Part shown: positions 1-8,526 of the stretch, piece after piece
How positions within the stretch are numbered: the stretch's first letter is position 1
Layout of the letters: every line of letters begins with the position of its first letter
Source: Bacillota bacterium
Lineage (GTDB): Bacteria; Bacillota; Clostridia; Acetivibrionales; JAMNXU01
Direction: 5' to 3'
Length of the DNA stretch: 64,000 bases
Assembly (NCBI GenBank): GCA_023623175.1
Contig: JAMNXU010000027.1
Span: 24,389 to 88,388, forward strand
Made by a program: the position numbers and the translations under genes
The notes under the pieces: model-generated
Seen by the model: only the letters and a program-made list of their open reading frames with translations
Told to the model about the DNA's origin: nothing
The model's database searches: none

Positions 1-1
1 T

Positions 2-655
2 GACGGTATTGCTGGTGTTATTTATGACGGAAAGGACCGAAATGATAGTGATTGTGGGAAAATATCCATGTGGTCCTGGGCAGCATCAAGAGTTATGGAT
101 TATGCAGAAACCCTGTCAAATTTAGATTTAACCAGGGCATTTGTTGTAGGCCATTCCAGGCTTGGGAAAACTGCGCTTTTAACCGGCGCCCTGGATACAA
201 GATTCGCGTGTGCAATATCCAATGAGTCCGGCTGCAGCGGAGCGGCCATTACCAAGGGAAAAAAAGGAGAAAGAATAAGGGAAATTTGCAACAGGTTCCC
301 TTATTGGTTTTGCGAAAATTACAGGAAATACGTGGATAATGAACATAATCTACCTTTTGACCAGCACTTTCTTCTGGCTGCCATCGCCCCAAGGAAGGTA
401 TATGTTGCAAGTGCAAGGGAGGACATATGGGCAGATCCCGATTCCGAATACCTGTCCTGCGTTGCGGCAAGCGAAGTATATGAAAAACTTGGTTTAACGG
501 GCTTCGTTCATCCCGACAGGCTGCCCATTGTTGGTGATGAGTTTCATGAGGGCAATATAGGATACCATATGAGGGACGGTTTGCATTATTTAAGCAGGGA
601 AGACTGGCTGCATTTTATTGCCTACTTAAAAAAACATTTTAATATAGCTTGGTAA
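2..655 (+). CDS. Glucuronoyl esterase-like (CE15) alpha/beta hydrolase, 5' end cut by window edge
   Basis: The frame is open from the first bases of the window, so the N-terminus lies outside; about 217 residues are visible. The nucleophile motif GHSRLGKTAL (serine between His and Arg, followed by Gly-Lys) is typical of carbohydrate esterase family 15, which cleaves ester bonds between glucuronoyl groups of xylan and lignin. Downstream are NESGCSG (candidate acidic residue) and GLHYLSREDW near the C-terminus, which would supply the catalytic histidine. The internal Met at base 68 is unlikely to be the start, because coding sequence continues upstream of it. Family assignment is from motifs; the true substrate is inferred. 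The gene sits alone, followed by gene debris and a terminator. Confidence 0.8.
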   Translation, partial: DGIAGVIYDGKDRNDSDCGKISMWSWAASRVMDYAETLSNLDLTRAFVVGHSRLGKTALLTGALDTRFACAISNESGCSGAAITKGKKGERIREICNRFPYWFCENYRKYVDNEHNLPFDQHFLLAAIAPRKVYVASAREDIWADPDSEYLSCVAASEVYEKLGLTGFVHPDRLPIVGDEFHEGNIGYHMRDGLHYLSREDWLHFIAYLKKHFNIAW

Positions 656-821
656 CTATTGGACAAAAAATAAGAAACAAGGCACTTTTGACCCGGTGGA
701 TGACTTTGCAGGCGATAAACAGATAAAAGATAATGTACTGATGGCTGTGGTGTTCCAAGTTGATACGGCAAGACTCGTCAGCAAACTAATGCGAGGCCTT
801 CTTGATGGCTTTATCCATTAA
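654..821 (+). pseudogene. C-terminal fragment of an unrecognised gene
   Basis: Right after the esterase stop, a different frame stays open for about 55 codons and reads like real protein (acidic DPVDDFAGD, then FQVDTARLVSKLM and an ending LLDGFIH). It has no start codon with a ribosome binding site, and its stop codon lies in the terminator stem just downstream. I read it as the tail of a gene whose front was deleted, still joined to its own terminator. I do not recognise the parent family. Bases 835-1039 hold nothing else convincing. Confidence 0.4.
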
Positions 822-834
822 GAAGGTTTTTTTT
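797..834 (+). terminator. Rho-independent terminator
   Basis: A 12-bp stem (CCTTCTTGATGG pairing with CCATTAAGAAGG, one G-U pair) closes a 6-nt loop and is followed by eight T. It ends transcription of the esterase or of the truncated gene whose tail precedes it. Confidence 0.85.
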
Positions 835-1039
835 CCACATCTAATGAGTAGCATAAGTGCCTGGAAAGCGCCAAGATCCTTCGTTTCAGGCCAAAATGCG
901 GCAAAAGGCCCGAACTCTTTCCTGAAAGCGAGACATGCCCAGACATTTGAAAAGCGATTTTTTGGAGTTGGAGGGAATTACCTGAGCGCGAAAGACGGAC
1001 TGTCGAAAGATTGATTTTTCCTGATATTGAAATTATCTT

Positions 1040-1055
1040 ATGATAAAGTTATCAT
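1040..1055. promoter_or_regulatory. 16-nt perfect palindrome, candidate operator
   Basis: ATGATAA-AG-TTATCAT lies about 60 nt before the acyl-CoA ligase start in an AT-rich spacer, a good place for a repressor site. It is close to, but not the same as, the 7-1-7 Fur box of Bacillus (here 6-2-6). The regulator is not known. Confidence 0.35.
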
Positions 1056-1115
1056 TAAATAGTATTTATTAAAAAATAATATACTCAAATAGCAAAAAAA
1101 GGAGCATCCCAAATA

Positions 1116-2855
1116 ATGAAATGCGACATAAAATATCCATTGTACGAGACTACGGTCTTCGAAAATTTCCGGGTAATGGTCGAAAATGTAGCCAGGAAAT
1201 ATCCCGACAGGATAGCATATTCCTATAAAAAAGATCCTCATGATACAAAAACCGTTGATGTAACTTTCAGAGAAGTACGCGACTATGTACGGAATATTGG
1301 TACAGCGTTTATATCTCTGGGTTGTACTGATAAAAAGGTTGCCATTGTAGGCGAAACTTCATATAACTGGATCAGCAGTTATTTTGCACTGATAGCCACA
1401 GGAGCGATCGTGGTCCCGATAGACAAGGATATGCCACTTGATGAATTAACGGGGATACTCAATTTTGCAGAGTGTGAATATATTGTCTACAGTACTTCTG
1501 TAGAAGAAAAGATCATGAAGATCGGTGACAGCGTTCCCGTTTTAAAGACCTATATATGCATGGGTGAGCCGAAAATGGAGTCGGCCCTCAAGCTTTCAGA
1601 CCTGGCTGAAAAGGGTAAGGCAGAATTCGAAAATGGCAATAATTCATACTATGACTATGAAATCGATCCCGAAAGGCTTGCAACCATAGTATTCACATCA
1701 GGTACAACAGGCAAGGGCAAGGGCGTTATGCTTTCCCAGAAAAATATCGTTTCGGACATGACACAGGGCATGTATCTCTTTGCAATTACACCCAAAACCA
1801 TGGCAGTGCTTCCGCCGCACCATACCTATTGCTCTACGGTGGTTTTTGTCGGGCATTTTTCGCAGGGCTGCACCACCTTTATAAACAGCGGACTTAAGTA
1901 TTTCATGAACGAAGTAAAGGAGCAACAGCCAAGTCATCTGGTCCTGGTACCGTTGTTCGTAGAAACCATGTATAAAAGGATATGGACCACCGCCCAGAAA
2001 AGCGGAAAGGCTGATATGCTGAAGCGAATGATAAAGGTCAGCAATTTTTTAAGAAAAATAGGCATAGATTTGAGGCGCGTTTTCTTTAAGAGTATACTGG
2101 AGAATTTCGGCGGAAAGCTCGAGATGATTATTTCGGGCGGCGCAGCCATTAACCAGGATATAATTGACATGTTTGACGCCATAGGTATTACCGTTCTTAA
2201 CGGTTATGGAATAACCGAATGTTCGCCATTGGTTTCATGCAACAGAAATAAGTATCAGAAAAAAGGCAGTGTCGGGATCCCGATAATTGGCGAGCAGATT
2301 AAGATCAAGGATCCTGATGAAAACGGAGAGGGAGAGGTCTGTGTAAAGGGACCCAATGTTATGCTCGGTTATTATAAAAATCCCGAGGCTACTGCCGCAG
2401 CTTTCGATGAAGAAGGTTACTTCATGACAGGGGATTATGGAAAGCTCGACGATGAAGGATGGTTATATATTACCGGCAGACGGAAGAATATCATTATACT
2501 GAGTAACGGCAAGAATGTATATCCTGAGGAGATCGAGCAGGAGGTACAGAGGATAGACGGCGTTTCGGAAGTCGTTGTTTATGCCGGAGAAACAAAGAAC
2601 CAGAACAATAAGGAAGTTATTGTTGCCGAGATATTCCCGGATTACGAATTACTCAAATTAAAGGGTATTGAAAGTGCAGAGGCTATCTATGAGTACTTTA
2701 ACAAGGAAATAAAGAAGGTAAACAGCAGAATGGCACCCCATAAGACCATCAAAAAGGTGAAGATCCGCGGAGAGGAATTCATTAAGAATACTTCAAAGAA
2801 AATACTCCGCCATGCCATAGACAAGAGTATTGATAATGAAACTTCGGATAATTGA
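1116..2855 (+). CDS. AMP-dependent acyl-CoA synthetase/ligase, long-chain fatty-acid type
   Basis: A 579-residue adenylate-forming enzyme that activates a carboxylic acid with ATP and passes it to CoA. The A3 phosphate-binding motif FTSGTTGKGKG is near residue 193, the A5 motif GYGITECSP near 365, and the A7/A8 stretch (GDYGKLDDEGWLYITGR, then KNIIILSNGKNVYPEEIE) near 438-470, with the C-terminal catalytic Lys region after it. The length fits the FadD/long-chain group. An AAGGAGC site precedes the ATG. It is probably a single-gene transcript with the palindrome at 1040-1055 upstream; the phosphoesterase follows after 51 nt and may be co-transcribed. Chain length of the substrate cannot be read from the sequence. 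Confidence 0.9.
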   Translation: MKCDIKYPLYETTVFENFRVMVENVARKYPDRIAYSYKKDPHDTKTVDVTFREVRDYVRNIGTAFISLGCTDKKVAIVGETSYNWISSYFALIATGAIVVPIDKDMPLDELTGILNFAECEYIVYSTSVEEKIMKIGDSVPVLKTYICMGEPKMESALKLSDLAEKGKAEFENGNNSYYDYEIDPERLATIVFTSGTTGKGKGVMLSQKNIVSDMTQGMYLFAITPKTMAVLPPHHTYCSTVVFVGHFSQGCTTFINSGLKYFMNEVKEQQPSHLVLVPLFVETMYKRIWTTAQKSGKADMLKRMIKVSNFLRKIGIDLRRVFFKSILENFGGKLEMIISGGAAINQDIIDMFDAIGITVLNGYGITECSPLVSCNRNKYQKKGSVGIPIIGEQIKIKDPDENGEGEVCVKGPNVMLGYYKNPEATAAAFDEEGYFMTGDYGKLDDEGWLYITGRRKNIIILSNGKNVYPEEIEQEVQRIDGVSEVVVYAGETKNQNNKEVIVAEIFPDYELLKLKGIESAEAIYEYFNKEIKKVNSRMAPHKTIKKVKIRGEEFIKNTSKKILRHAIDKSIDNETSDN

Positions 2856-2906
2856 AACGTCGACAAGCTTTTTCGAACAGAGGGTTCCCGAAAGAGGAGG
2901 CAGCAA

Positions 2907-4034
2907 ATGCTTGAAAAGGACATAATAAAAATAAATCTGCCTAATAAATACCGTGCTGTTTGTATATCGGATATTCATGGTAATTTCACGGCTTTTAAAA
3001 GGCTTTTAGACAAAATAAATTATCGTAAAGGGAAAGATTATCTTTTTATACTCGGTGATTTATTGGAAAGAGGCCGAGAAGAAGAAATTCCAACGATAGA
3101 TTATTTATATGAGCTTTCCAGCTGCGATAAAGTATATATAATCAGCGGCAATAATGACAGAAGAATGAGATATATACAATCCGAAGATTGTCAGCGCTGC
3201 CTGGAATGGCTGAAAATACGTCCGGGTAATATATTGGCTCAGTGGGCAAAAACTATAGGTATAAATGACACTGACATAACAGAAGAAAACTGTAAAAATG
3301 TTGTTGGTATGATTAAGCAGAAGTATCAAAATAAAATAGATTTTGTTACAAATCTGCCTCTTGTAATAGAAACAGACAAATTTATATGCGTTCACTCTGC
3401 CCTCGACAGCCGTGAGGATTGGCAGGAAACTTCTGAATGGAATGCATGGTTCGGAGATATCAATGTTCCAAACAAAACGGGAAAATGGATTATAAGTGGT
3501 CATGCTCCTACAAGACTTTTTCCTGAATCAAAAGTAACATATTTACCTGTTATCCGTTATGATAATAAAACTATAAGTATAGATGGCGGGAGCGGCTGTT
3601 TTTTTGACGCGCAGATAAATGCGCTGATAATTGAAAAAACGGACGAAAATGAAGATATTGTTTTTTCGTATGATTTTGCAGATAAATTCCCGCGGGGCGT
3701 AATAACCCAAAATATTAAAACCGAATATATAAATGAAGTATATCTATATTATCAAGGCAAAAAAACTATCGAAATATTAAAAAAGGGTGAGTATTTTACC
3801 GAATGCAGAGTTGTCTCTACAGGCGCAAAGGGCTTGATAAAAAATGAATATATCAGGGATAAGGGAGATATTTTTGAATATTGGGACACCATGGCCAATT
3901 TCGTTTCGGTATATGAGGGTGAAATTGTTTCCGTGATTGATAATTCCTGCGAAGGATATACATATATACGCAATTCCCGGGGTGAATTAGGGTGGATTCC
4001 CAAAAATGCTGTCAATATATCTGAAGGCGAATGA
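2907..4034 (+). CDS. Calcineurin-like metallophosphoesterase with C-terminal SH3-like domain
   Basis: 375 residues. The N-terminal half has the metal-binding set of the calcineurin superfamily: SDIHGN near residue 22, LGDLLERG near 50, SGNNDR near 80, VHSALDS near 160 and SGHAPTR near 197. After a linker, residues about 330-371 look like a bacterial SH3 fold (YIRNSRGELGWIPKNAV), which usually binds peptidoglycan or peptides. No signal peptide is seen, so it probably acts in the cytoplasm. An AGAGGAGG site precedes the ATG. It resembles PrpA/ApaH-like serine/threonine or nucleotide phosphatases, but the substrate is unknown. Base use is more AT-rich than the housekeeping genes further right. 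Confidence 0.8.
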   Translation: MLEKDIIKINLPNKYRAVCISDIHGNFTAFKRLLDKINYRKGKDYLFILGDLLERGREEEIPTIDYLYELSSCDKVYIISGNNDRRMRYIQSEDCQRCLEWLKIRPGNILAQWAKTIGINDTDITEENCKNVVGMIKQKYQNKIDFVTNLPLVIETDKFICVHSALDSREDWQETSEWNAWFGDINVPNKTGKWIISGHAPTRLFPESKVTYLPVIRYDNKTISIDGGSGCFFDAQINALIIEKTDENEDIVFSYDFADKFPRGVITQNIKTEYINEVYLYYQGKKTIEILKKGEYFTECRVVSTGAKGLIKNEYIRDKGDIFEYWDTMANFVSVYEGEIVSVIDNSCEGYTYIRNSRGELGWIPKNAVNISEGE

Positions 4035-4116
4035 TATAAATAAATTCAAAACGCAGGTTGTCTCGGTTAAAGTTGATTCTTTTGGTAATGGGAAATATTG
4101 CAAAGGTGTGTAAAAA

Positions 4117-4689
4117 GTGGTCCAAAACTGTTTGGGAACAATCGAGTGGGGTTTTTTCTTTATAATGCTGGGATTTAGAATCCAAGGTGTTGATATATTC
4201 CCGGATATCGTCGGTTACTTGCTGTTTGCAGTTGCTTTAAACAGGTTGAGGTTTTACAGCGGTTTCTTCGCAAAAGCTTTTGTCTATAACATCCCCATGA
4301 TGCTTTTGTCAATTTTCTCTGTATATCAACCTCCGGCACAGGGTGGAAGAATTCAGTACGGGCAAAATGGTGTCCCGGGAATCATAATTTCAATTGTTTC
4401 TGTTATTCTCAACTTGTTGACAGTTTACAATATTTTGATGGGAATAAGGGAACTCGTAGCAAGCCGGCAGGAATTATTCCTTGCAGGTGAAGCTGAAAGA
4501 ATATGGAATCAATATTTCATGCTTTATATTGCAATGCAGGTTTCTATTATAACAATTATAATTCCGTTTTTGGCTTTTGTAGTTATTATTGCCATAATTG
4601 TGGCAGCGATTGCGATATTGATTAAGATATCAGGTTTTATAAACAGGTGTATAGACTTTCTTAACAAGAATCCTGAAAATACGGATTAG
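4117..4689 (+). CDS. Multi-pass membrane protein, function unknown
   Basis: 190 residues from a GTG start with AAAGGTG nine bases upstream. Hydropathy by eye gives four or five membrane segments (around residues 8-25, 55-70, 85-105, 130-150 and 150-175) and a short polar C-terminus. No motif ties it to a named family. It sits between a phosphoesterase and very small genes in a region with signs of decay. Confidence 0.65.
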   Translation: MVQNCLGTIEWGFFFIMLGFRIQGVDIFPDIVGYLLFAVALNRLRFYSGFFAKAFVYNIPMMLLSIFSVYQPPAQGGRIQYGQNGVPGIIISIVSVILNLLTVYNILMGIRELVASRQELFLAGEAERIWNQYFMLYIAMQVSIITIIIPFLAFVVIIAIIVAAIAILIKISGFINRCIDFLNKNPENTD

Positions 4690-4724
4690 AATAAACAGGT
4701 GTCAGAGCAATAAACAATTCAAAG

Positions 4725-4907
4725 ATGGCTGAAATTTTGCAGGAAATTAGAGAACTTAAGGAAATCATAAAAAAACAATATGGTATTGCATATGATGTAA
4801 AAGAAAGTTCTGACGGATTGACTGATGTACCGAATATAAATAAGGCGGAACCAGGAAGCCCGGATAGTTGGCAAGTCCGTAGCGTAGTTAAGCAGATGTT
4901 GGGTTAA
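4725..4907 (+). CDS. Small hydrophilic protein (60 aa)
   Basis: A charged 60-residue frame beginning with a predicted helix (EILQEIRELKEIIKKQY). No clear ribosome binding site is present before the ATG. It could be a real small protein or the remainder of a larger gene. It ends 14 nt before the next small membrane ORF. Confidence 0.4.
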   Translation: MAEILQEIRELKEIIKKQYGIAYDVKESSDGLTDVPNINKAEPGSPDSWQVRSVVKQMLG

Positions 4908-4921
4908 GGGGATGAATAAAA

Positions 4922-5068
4922 ATGTTTCCATTTCCATCCAGAACAAAACTGCTGTCAATATTGTCAGTTATATTAATTGCTGCTTTAATCATTTGTTCGT
5001 ACAAAATCCTTGATAAAAAAGAATCAATTAATAAAGAGATGACAAATAGCGCACATTTTGATGGATGA
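4922..5068 (+). CDS. Small single-pass membrane protein (48 aa)
   Basis: AAGGGG nine bases before the ATG supports translation. The product has one strongly hydrophobic helix (residues about 9-26, LLSILSVILIAALIICSY) and a short charged tail. It is too short to assign. It overlaps the next small ORF, whose ATG lies inside its last codons, so the two may be translationally coupled or may be two pieces of one broken gene. Confidence 0.45.
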   Translation: MFPFPSRTKLLSILSVILIAALIICSYKILDKKESINKEMTNSAHFDG

Positions 5069-5177
5069 ACTTAAAAAGAATAAGTGGTGGGGATTAATAT
5101 GTCAAATGGCTGATGAATTGGCCTTCGAGCAGAAGCGTCGCCATCCTACCCTATGGAATCGGCTGTTTAAACGATAA
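5061..5177 (+). CDS. Small basic ORF (38 aa), possibly a gene fragment
   Basis: Reads MDELKKNKWWGLICQMADE and then a basic tail ending in RLFKR. It overlaps the preceding ORF by eight bases in another frame (ATGGATGA arrangement). It lacks its own ribosome binding site. Protein-like composition suggests coding history, but the family is not recognised. Confidence 0.35.
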   Translation: MDELKKNKWWGLICQMADELAFEQKRRHPTLWNRLFKR

Positions 5178-5258
5178 ACAGAATTGCGGAAGAACATGAG
5201 GTTTATTTAATAAATACAAGGTTTTCATGCATTATCAGAAAGAGCGCGAGGGCTGAAG

Positions 5259-5825
5259 ATGATGAAAAAATTTGTTTTTTCCACCTGTTTAAGCTTTATT
5301 GCTTACTTATATATTTATACTTTCCTCCATGAAATGGGACACGGGCTTATAGGAATGCTTGCAGGTGGCAGCATAGACAGGCTGGTTCTCGGATTGAATG
5401 CAAGGGTTTACATAAGTAATGCAAATTACAATAAATTTACATTACCTTTAATGAATATAATGGGAATGCTCCTCCCATATTTGGTTTTCCTCGTAATATC
5501 ATTGTTCTATAACAAAAACTATCAACCTATTTTATATAAAATATTCCACGGTATAAGCGTAATTGGAATTTTGGGAAGTTTGGTACCCTGGGTTGTCATT
5601 CCTGTCATCAGCTTATTTGATACACCTCCGCCGGGCGACGATGTAACCCATTTTCTTGAAAATTCCTGGTTGTATCCGCTGATTGTGAGTTTTGCAGGAC
5701 TTCTATTGCTCGGGCTGTTTTTTCTCGTTGCAAAGAAAAAAGGTATTCTGGAAAATTATTTTAACTTAGTAAAAAGTTTAAGAACAGTTTGGAATCAAAT
5801 GAAGGTCAAAAATAACGGCGGCTGA
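5259..5825 (+). CDS. M50-like membrane zinc metalloprotease-type protein
   Basis: 188 residues with four to five membrane segments. HEMGH near residue 24, inside the first helix, is the HExxH zinc motif of intramembrane M50 (site-2 type) proteases, followed by a short glycine-rich turn (GMLAGG). The second M50 motif (NPDG or DG) is not evident, so activity is uncertain; DTPPPGDD near 125 is the only acidic candidate. A GAGGGCTGAAG stretch lies before the ATG. It resembles the small M50-like membrane proteins that occur singly in Firmicutes. Confidence 0.6.
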   Translation: MMKKFVFSTCLSFIAYLYIYTFLHEMGHGLIGMLAGGSIDRLVLGLNARVYISNANYNKFTLPLMNIMGMLLPYLVFLVISLFYNKNYQPILYKIFHGISVIGILGSLVPWVVIPVISLFDTPPPGDDVTHFLENSWLYPLIVSFAGLLLLGLFFLVAKKKGILENYFNLVKSLRTVWNQMKVKNNGG

Positions 5826-5895
5826 AAAGACTGTATTGGCGCATATAATATTAATCAATCCGAATTAAGCTTTAAGGGATACAAGGTAAAAAGCT

Positions 5896-6125
5896 ATGGA
5901 AAAAATATATGTTTTGGGGGGCGTTGCCAGCGGAAAAACAGCATTGGCGCAAAAACTCGGGATTTTGAGAAGGAACGGGAAAACTTTAAAAATATGCTGG
6001 AGGCGCAAACTGCCGGAAAGGAAATCAGGGCTATATTAGCAGGAGAAGGTTTAAGTAATCCGGCTTCTGTACGGGTGTTGGAGAAGGCCGGGATGGTGTA
6101 CGAGGGAAAGTCTTACATGGATTAG
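5896..6125 (+). pseudogene. Chimeric remnant: P-loop kinase start joined to GNAT acetyltransferase end
   Basis: The ATG frame starts like a small nucleotide kinase (MEKIYVLGGVASGKTALAQ, Walker A included) but stops at 6039. From about 5960 another frame reads as the C-terminus of a GNAT N-acetyltransferase, with NPASVRVLEKAGMVYEGKSY, the usual CoA-side motif, up to the stop at 6123-6125. Neither part is complete. The simplest reading is a deletion that fused the front of one gene to the back of another, out of frame. Confidence 0.65.
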
Positions 6126-6167
6126 AGCAAGTGAGCAAATTATTGTTACTGGAGGAAGATATATAAC

Positions 6168-6764
6168 ATGGATAGAGAGAGATTTAGCAAGCAACTGGAT
6201 TTTTTAAGAGAAATTGATAAGGTAAAGTCCATTTTCAGAAATACCGTGCTGCTTGACAAAAGCAGACGGGAAAACGATGCCGAGCATTCATGGCATATGG
6301 CTGTATGTGCCATGCTGTTCCAGGAATATGCAAACGACAAAAACCTTGACATGTGCAAAGTTTTGAAAATGATAATGCTCCACGATGTAATAGAGATTTA
6401 TTCAGGAGATACCTTCGCCTATGACACTGCCGGCAGGGCGACACAGGCGGAACGTGAGAAAGCGGCCGCAGACAAGCTTTTTGCACTGTTGCCGCCGGAT
6501 CAGGGAAAGGAGTTCAGGGCGCTGTGGGATGAATTTGAGGAATATTCCACACCGGAATCAAAATATGCCCGCCTTGTAGATACATTCATGCCCATATATC
6601 ACAATTACATTACCCAGGGATTGATGTGGCAGAAAATGGGTGTTACCAAAAGCAAGGTACTGGAAAGAAACAAGCATATAAAAGCCGGTTCAGAAGTTAT
6701 ATGGAATTATGTTTGCGAGATTGTCGACGATGCGGTTGCTAAAGGATATTTAAAGGATGGTTAA
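6168..6764 (+). CDS. HD-domain hydrolase, YfbR-like 5'-nucleotidase type
   Basis: 198 residues. The HD metal site is spelled by an upstream His, AEHSWH near residue 38, HDVIEIYSGDT near 71 and a late Asp in RLVDTF near 137. YfbR-type enzymes remove phosphate from (deoxy)nucleoside monophosphates. GGAGG lies about 13 nt before the ATG. A second member of the same fold sits at 9737-10312, so the pair may have split roles. It is probably monocistronic. Confidence 0.8.
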   Translation: MDRERFSKQLDFLREIDKVKSIFRNTVLLDKSRRENDAEHSWHMAVCAMLFQEYANDKNLDMCKVLKMIMLHDVIEIYSGDTFAYDTAGRATQAEREKAAADKLFALLPPDQGKEFRALWDEFEEYSTPESKYARLVDTFMPIYHNYITQGLMWQKMGVTKSKVLERNKHIKAGSEVIWNYVCEIVDDAVAKGYLKDG

Positions 6765-6809
6765 TTATTAGTTATGGCGCTAGCAAGAGAATACAGGGAT
6801 GCTGAATAA

Positions 6810-6926
6810 TACTATAAGCCAGGAAGTAAAAGTGTTATCAGAGTATGTAAAGGAAAAATATCTGTAAATCAGCTTCCGATTGAAAAAGGGCTGATTCAAA
6901 AATTCACGGCTGTTATATTTAGTTAA
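6810..6926 (+). pseudogene. Short gene remnant
   Basis: A 38-codon open stretch without a start (YYKPGSKSVIRV, then KISVNQLPIEKGL and ending FTAVIFS) is interrupted upstream by an in-frame stop. The composition is protein-like, but I do not recognise the parent gene. It belongs with the other debris of this region. Confidence 0.3.
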
Positions 6927-7030
6927 AGCGCGTATAAATATTTGTGTTGGCGCGGTTACCGCGAACAAGTCAGGAGTGTTATATCCCGTCATACTTTGGA
7001 AACATAATCAACAATACAGGGGTGACTTAT

Positions 7031-7789
7031 TTGAAAATAGCAGTTTTAAGCGATATACACAGCAATCATGCAGCATTGGAAGCTTGTTACAACTATATCG
7101 ACCAACAGGATGTTGACGGAATCTTTTACCTTGGCGATTATGTCACTGACTGTCCATATCCGCAAAAAACCATGGCTCTTATAAATGAATACAAAAGAAA
7201 ATACAGGTCATGGTTTATAAAAGGCAACAGGGAGGATTATCTGCTGACACTCCATTATAATCCCGATGACGAGTTGAGGTATTCCCAGTACAGCGGTACG
7301 TTGTTTTATACTTATGAAAACCTTTCAAAATCGGACCTGGAATTTTTTGAATCCTGCGATATCCTGTTAAAGGTGGAAATACCCGGTTATGCGCCGTTAA
7401 CCCTGTGCCATGGTTCTCCGGCATCCGCGAGAGAGATGCTTCTTCCTGGTTCAGAAAATACCGACAGCTACCTGGAGAAACTGGATACTGATTACTTGAT
7501 TTGCGGGCATACCCACCATCAATGCAAATATATTAAGCATGGCAAAATGCTTGTTAACCCCGGAACGGTAGGACTTCCGCTCAATAATCAGCCTAAACCG
7601 CAATTTGCCATACTGCATTCGGTCGATTCGGGATGGGAGCCGGAGCTGATAAGCATAGATTATGATATTGACAAGATTTTGAGGGATTTTGAGCCGAGCG
7701 GCATCTATGAAAAAGCGGAAATGTGGTCAAAGGCAATTTACAGGCAATTAGAAACGGGAACCAAGTTCACGGACAAGTTGGGCAAGTAA
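7031..7789 (+). CDS. YfcE/MJ0936-type metallophosphoesterase
   Basis: 252 residues from a TTG start; AGGGGTGA ends five bases before it, and the family normally begins with the KIAVLSDIHSN strand, so the longer frame from 6944 was not used. Metal motifs in order are SDIHSN (residues 8-13), LGDY (about 34), KGNRED (about 63), CHGSP (about 129) and CGHTHHQ (about 158). NPGTVGLP follows, typical of this cytoplasmic phosphodiesterase group. It is followed 30 nt later by the phospholipase C-like gene, so the two probably share a transcript. Confidence 0.85.
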   Translation: MKIAVLSDIHSNHAALEACYNYIDQQDVDGIFYLGDYVTDCPYPQKTMALINEYKRKYRSWFIKGNREDYLLTLHYNPDDELRYSQYSGTLFYTYENLSKSDLEFFESCDILLKVEIPGYAPLTLCHGSPASAREMLLPGSENTDSYLEKLDTDYLICGHTHHQCKYIKHGKMLVNPGTVGLPLNNQPKPQFAILHSVDSGWEPELISIDYDIDKILRDFEPSGIYEKAEMWSKAIYRQLETGTKFTDKLGK

Positions 7790-7819
7790 AGACGTACGGG
7801 AAAGGATGGACACGATATT

Positions 7820-8485
7820 ATGCCATTTCAGATGACACACCTGCATATAGCGAAAAATTTATACCGGCTTTTTCCGGAGAAAATAAAGGATCTGCCCCAG
7901 TTTTACCTGGGCAATGTGGCTCCGGACGCCGTACATAACAGGGCCGGTTATATCCCGGATTACAAAAAGGCGTCCCATTTATGTGTCGGTGATGAGCCGT
8001 GGGGAATGCTTACAAACAACGAAGAGTGGACCGAAAATGTACTGGCATTTCTCGATAAAAACAAAGACTCGGACAACTATATTTTTATCCTTGGTTACTG
8101 TTGCCATATTTTAGCTGATATATATAACAATATTACCGTTTGGACGCCGTTTCGGCTGAAATATCCCGATGAAATCAAAAAAGGGCTTGGAGGATTATAC
8201 CACCAGGAAAGCGGAAAAGTTGAAATTGAACTGGCTTTGAGAGAAGAAAACAGGGAGGATTTCTGGGTCTACCTCGAAAAAGCCAGCCCCGTGGGTTTGG
8301 ATAATATTATATTTGAAGAAGAAATCGAAAAACACAGGGAGAATATATTGAATAAATGGTTCAAAAACAAAGAACGCCCTGACATATCAACAAATAAATT
8401 AATAACCGTTGAGAGTACCATGAAATTTGTAGAAGACGCTGTGGATTTTATTACCTGCAAATTAGGCAGCCTTATTAGCCGGTGA
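7820..8485 (+). CDS. Zinc-dependent phospholipase C-like protein
   Basis: 221 residues. The N-terminus (MTHLHIAKNLY, then FYLGNVAPDAVHN) and the HILADIYNN segment near residue 98 match the Zn_dep_PLPC fold, where His and Asp residues bind a three-zinc cluster. There is no signal peptide, unlike secreted clostridial alpha-toxins, so this is the intracellular Firmicutes type with unknown substrate. It lies between a phosphoesterase and an rRNA methyltransferase gene and is probably transcribed with them. Confidence 0.7.
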   Translation: MPFQMTHLHIAKNLYRLFPEKIKDLPQFYLGNVAPDAVHNRAGYIPDYKKASHLCVGDEPWGMLTNNEEWTENVLAFLDKNKDSDNYIFILGYCCHILADIYNNITVWTPFRLKYPDEIKKGLGGLYHQESGKVEIELALREENREDFWVYLEKASPVGLDNIIFEEEIEKHRENILNKWFKNKERPDISTNKLITVESTMKFVEDAVDFITCKLGSLISR

Positions 8486-8526
8486 AGCAGAAAGAGATTG
8501 AAACGAAGCAGAAAGAGAGTGCCAAA

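Noticed and set aside
802..1014. 70-codon ORF
   Set aside because: It starts inside the terminator stem and has no protein-like pattern.
6944..7030. Upstream extension of the phosphoesterase gene
   Set aside because: AGGGGTGA five bases before the TTG at 7031 and the family's usual start favour the shorter protein.
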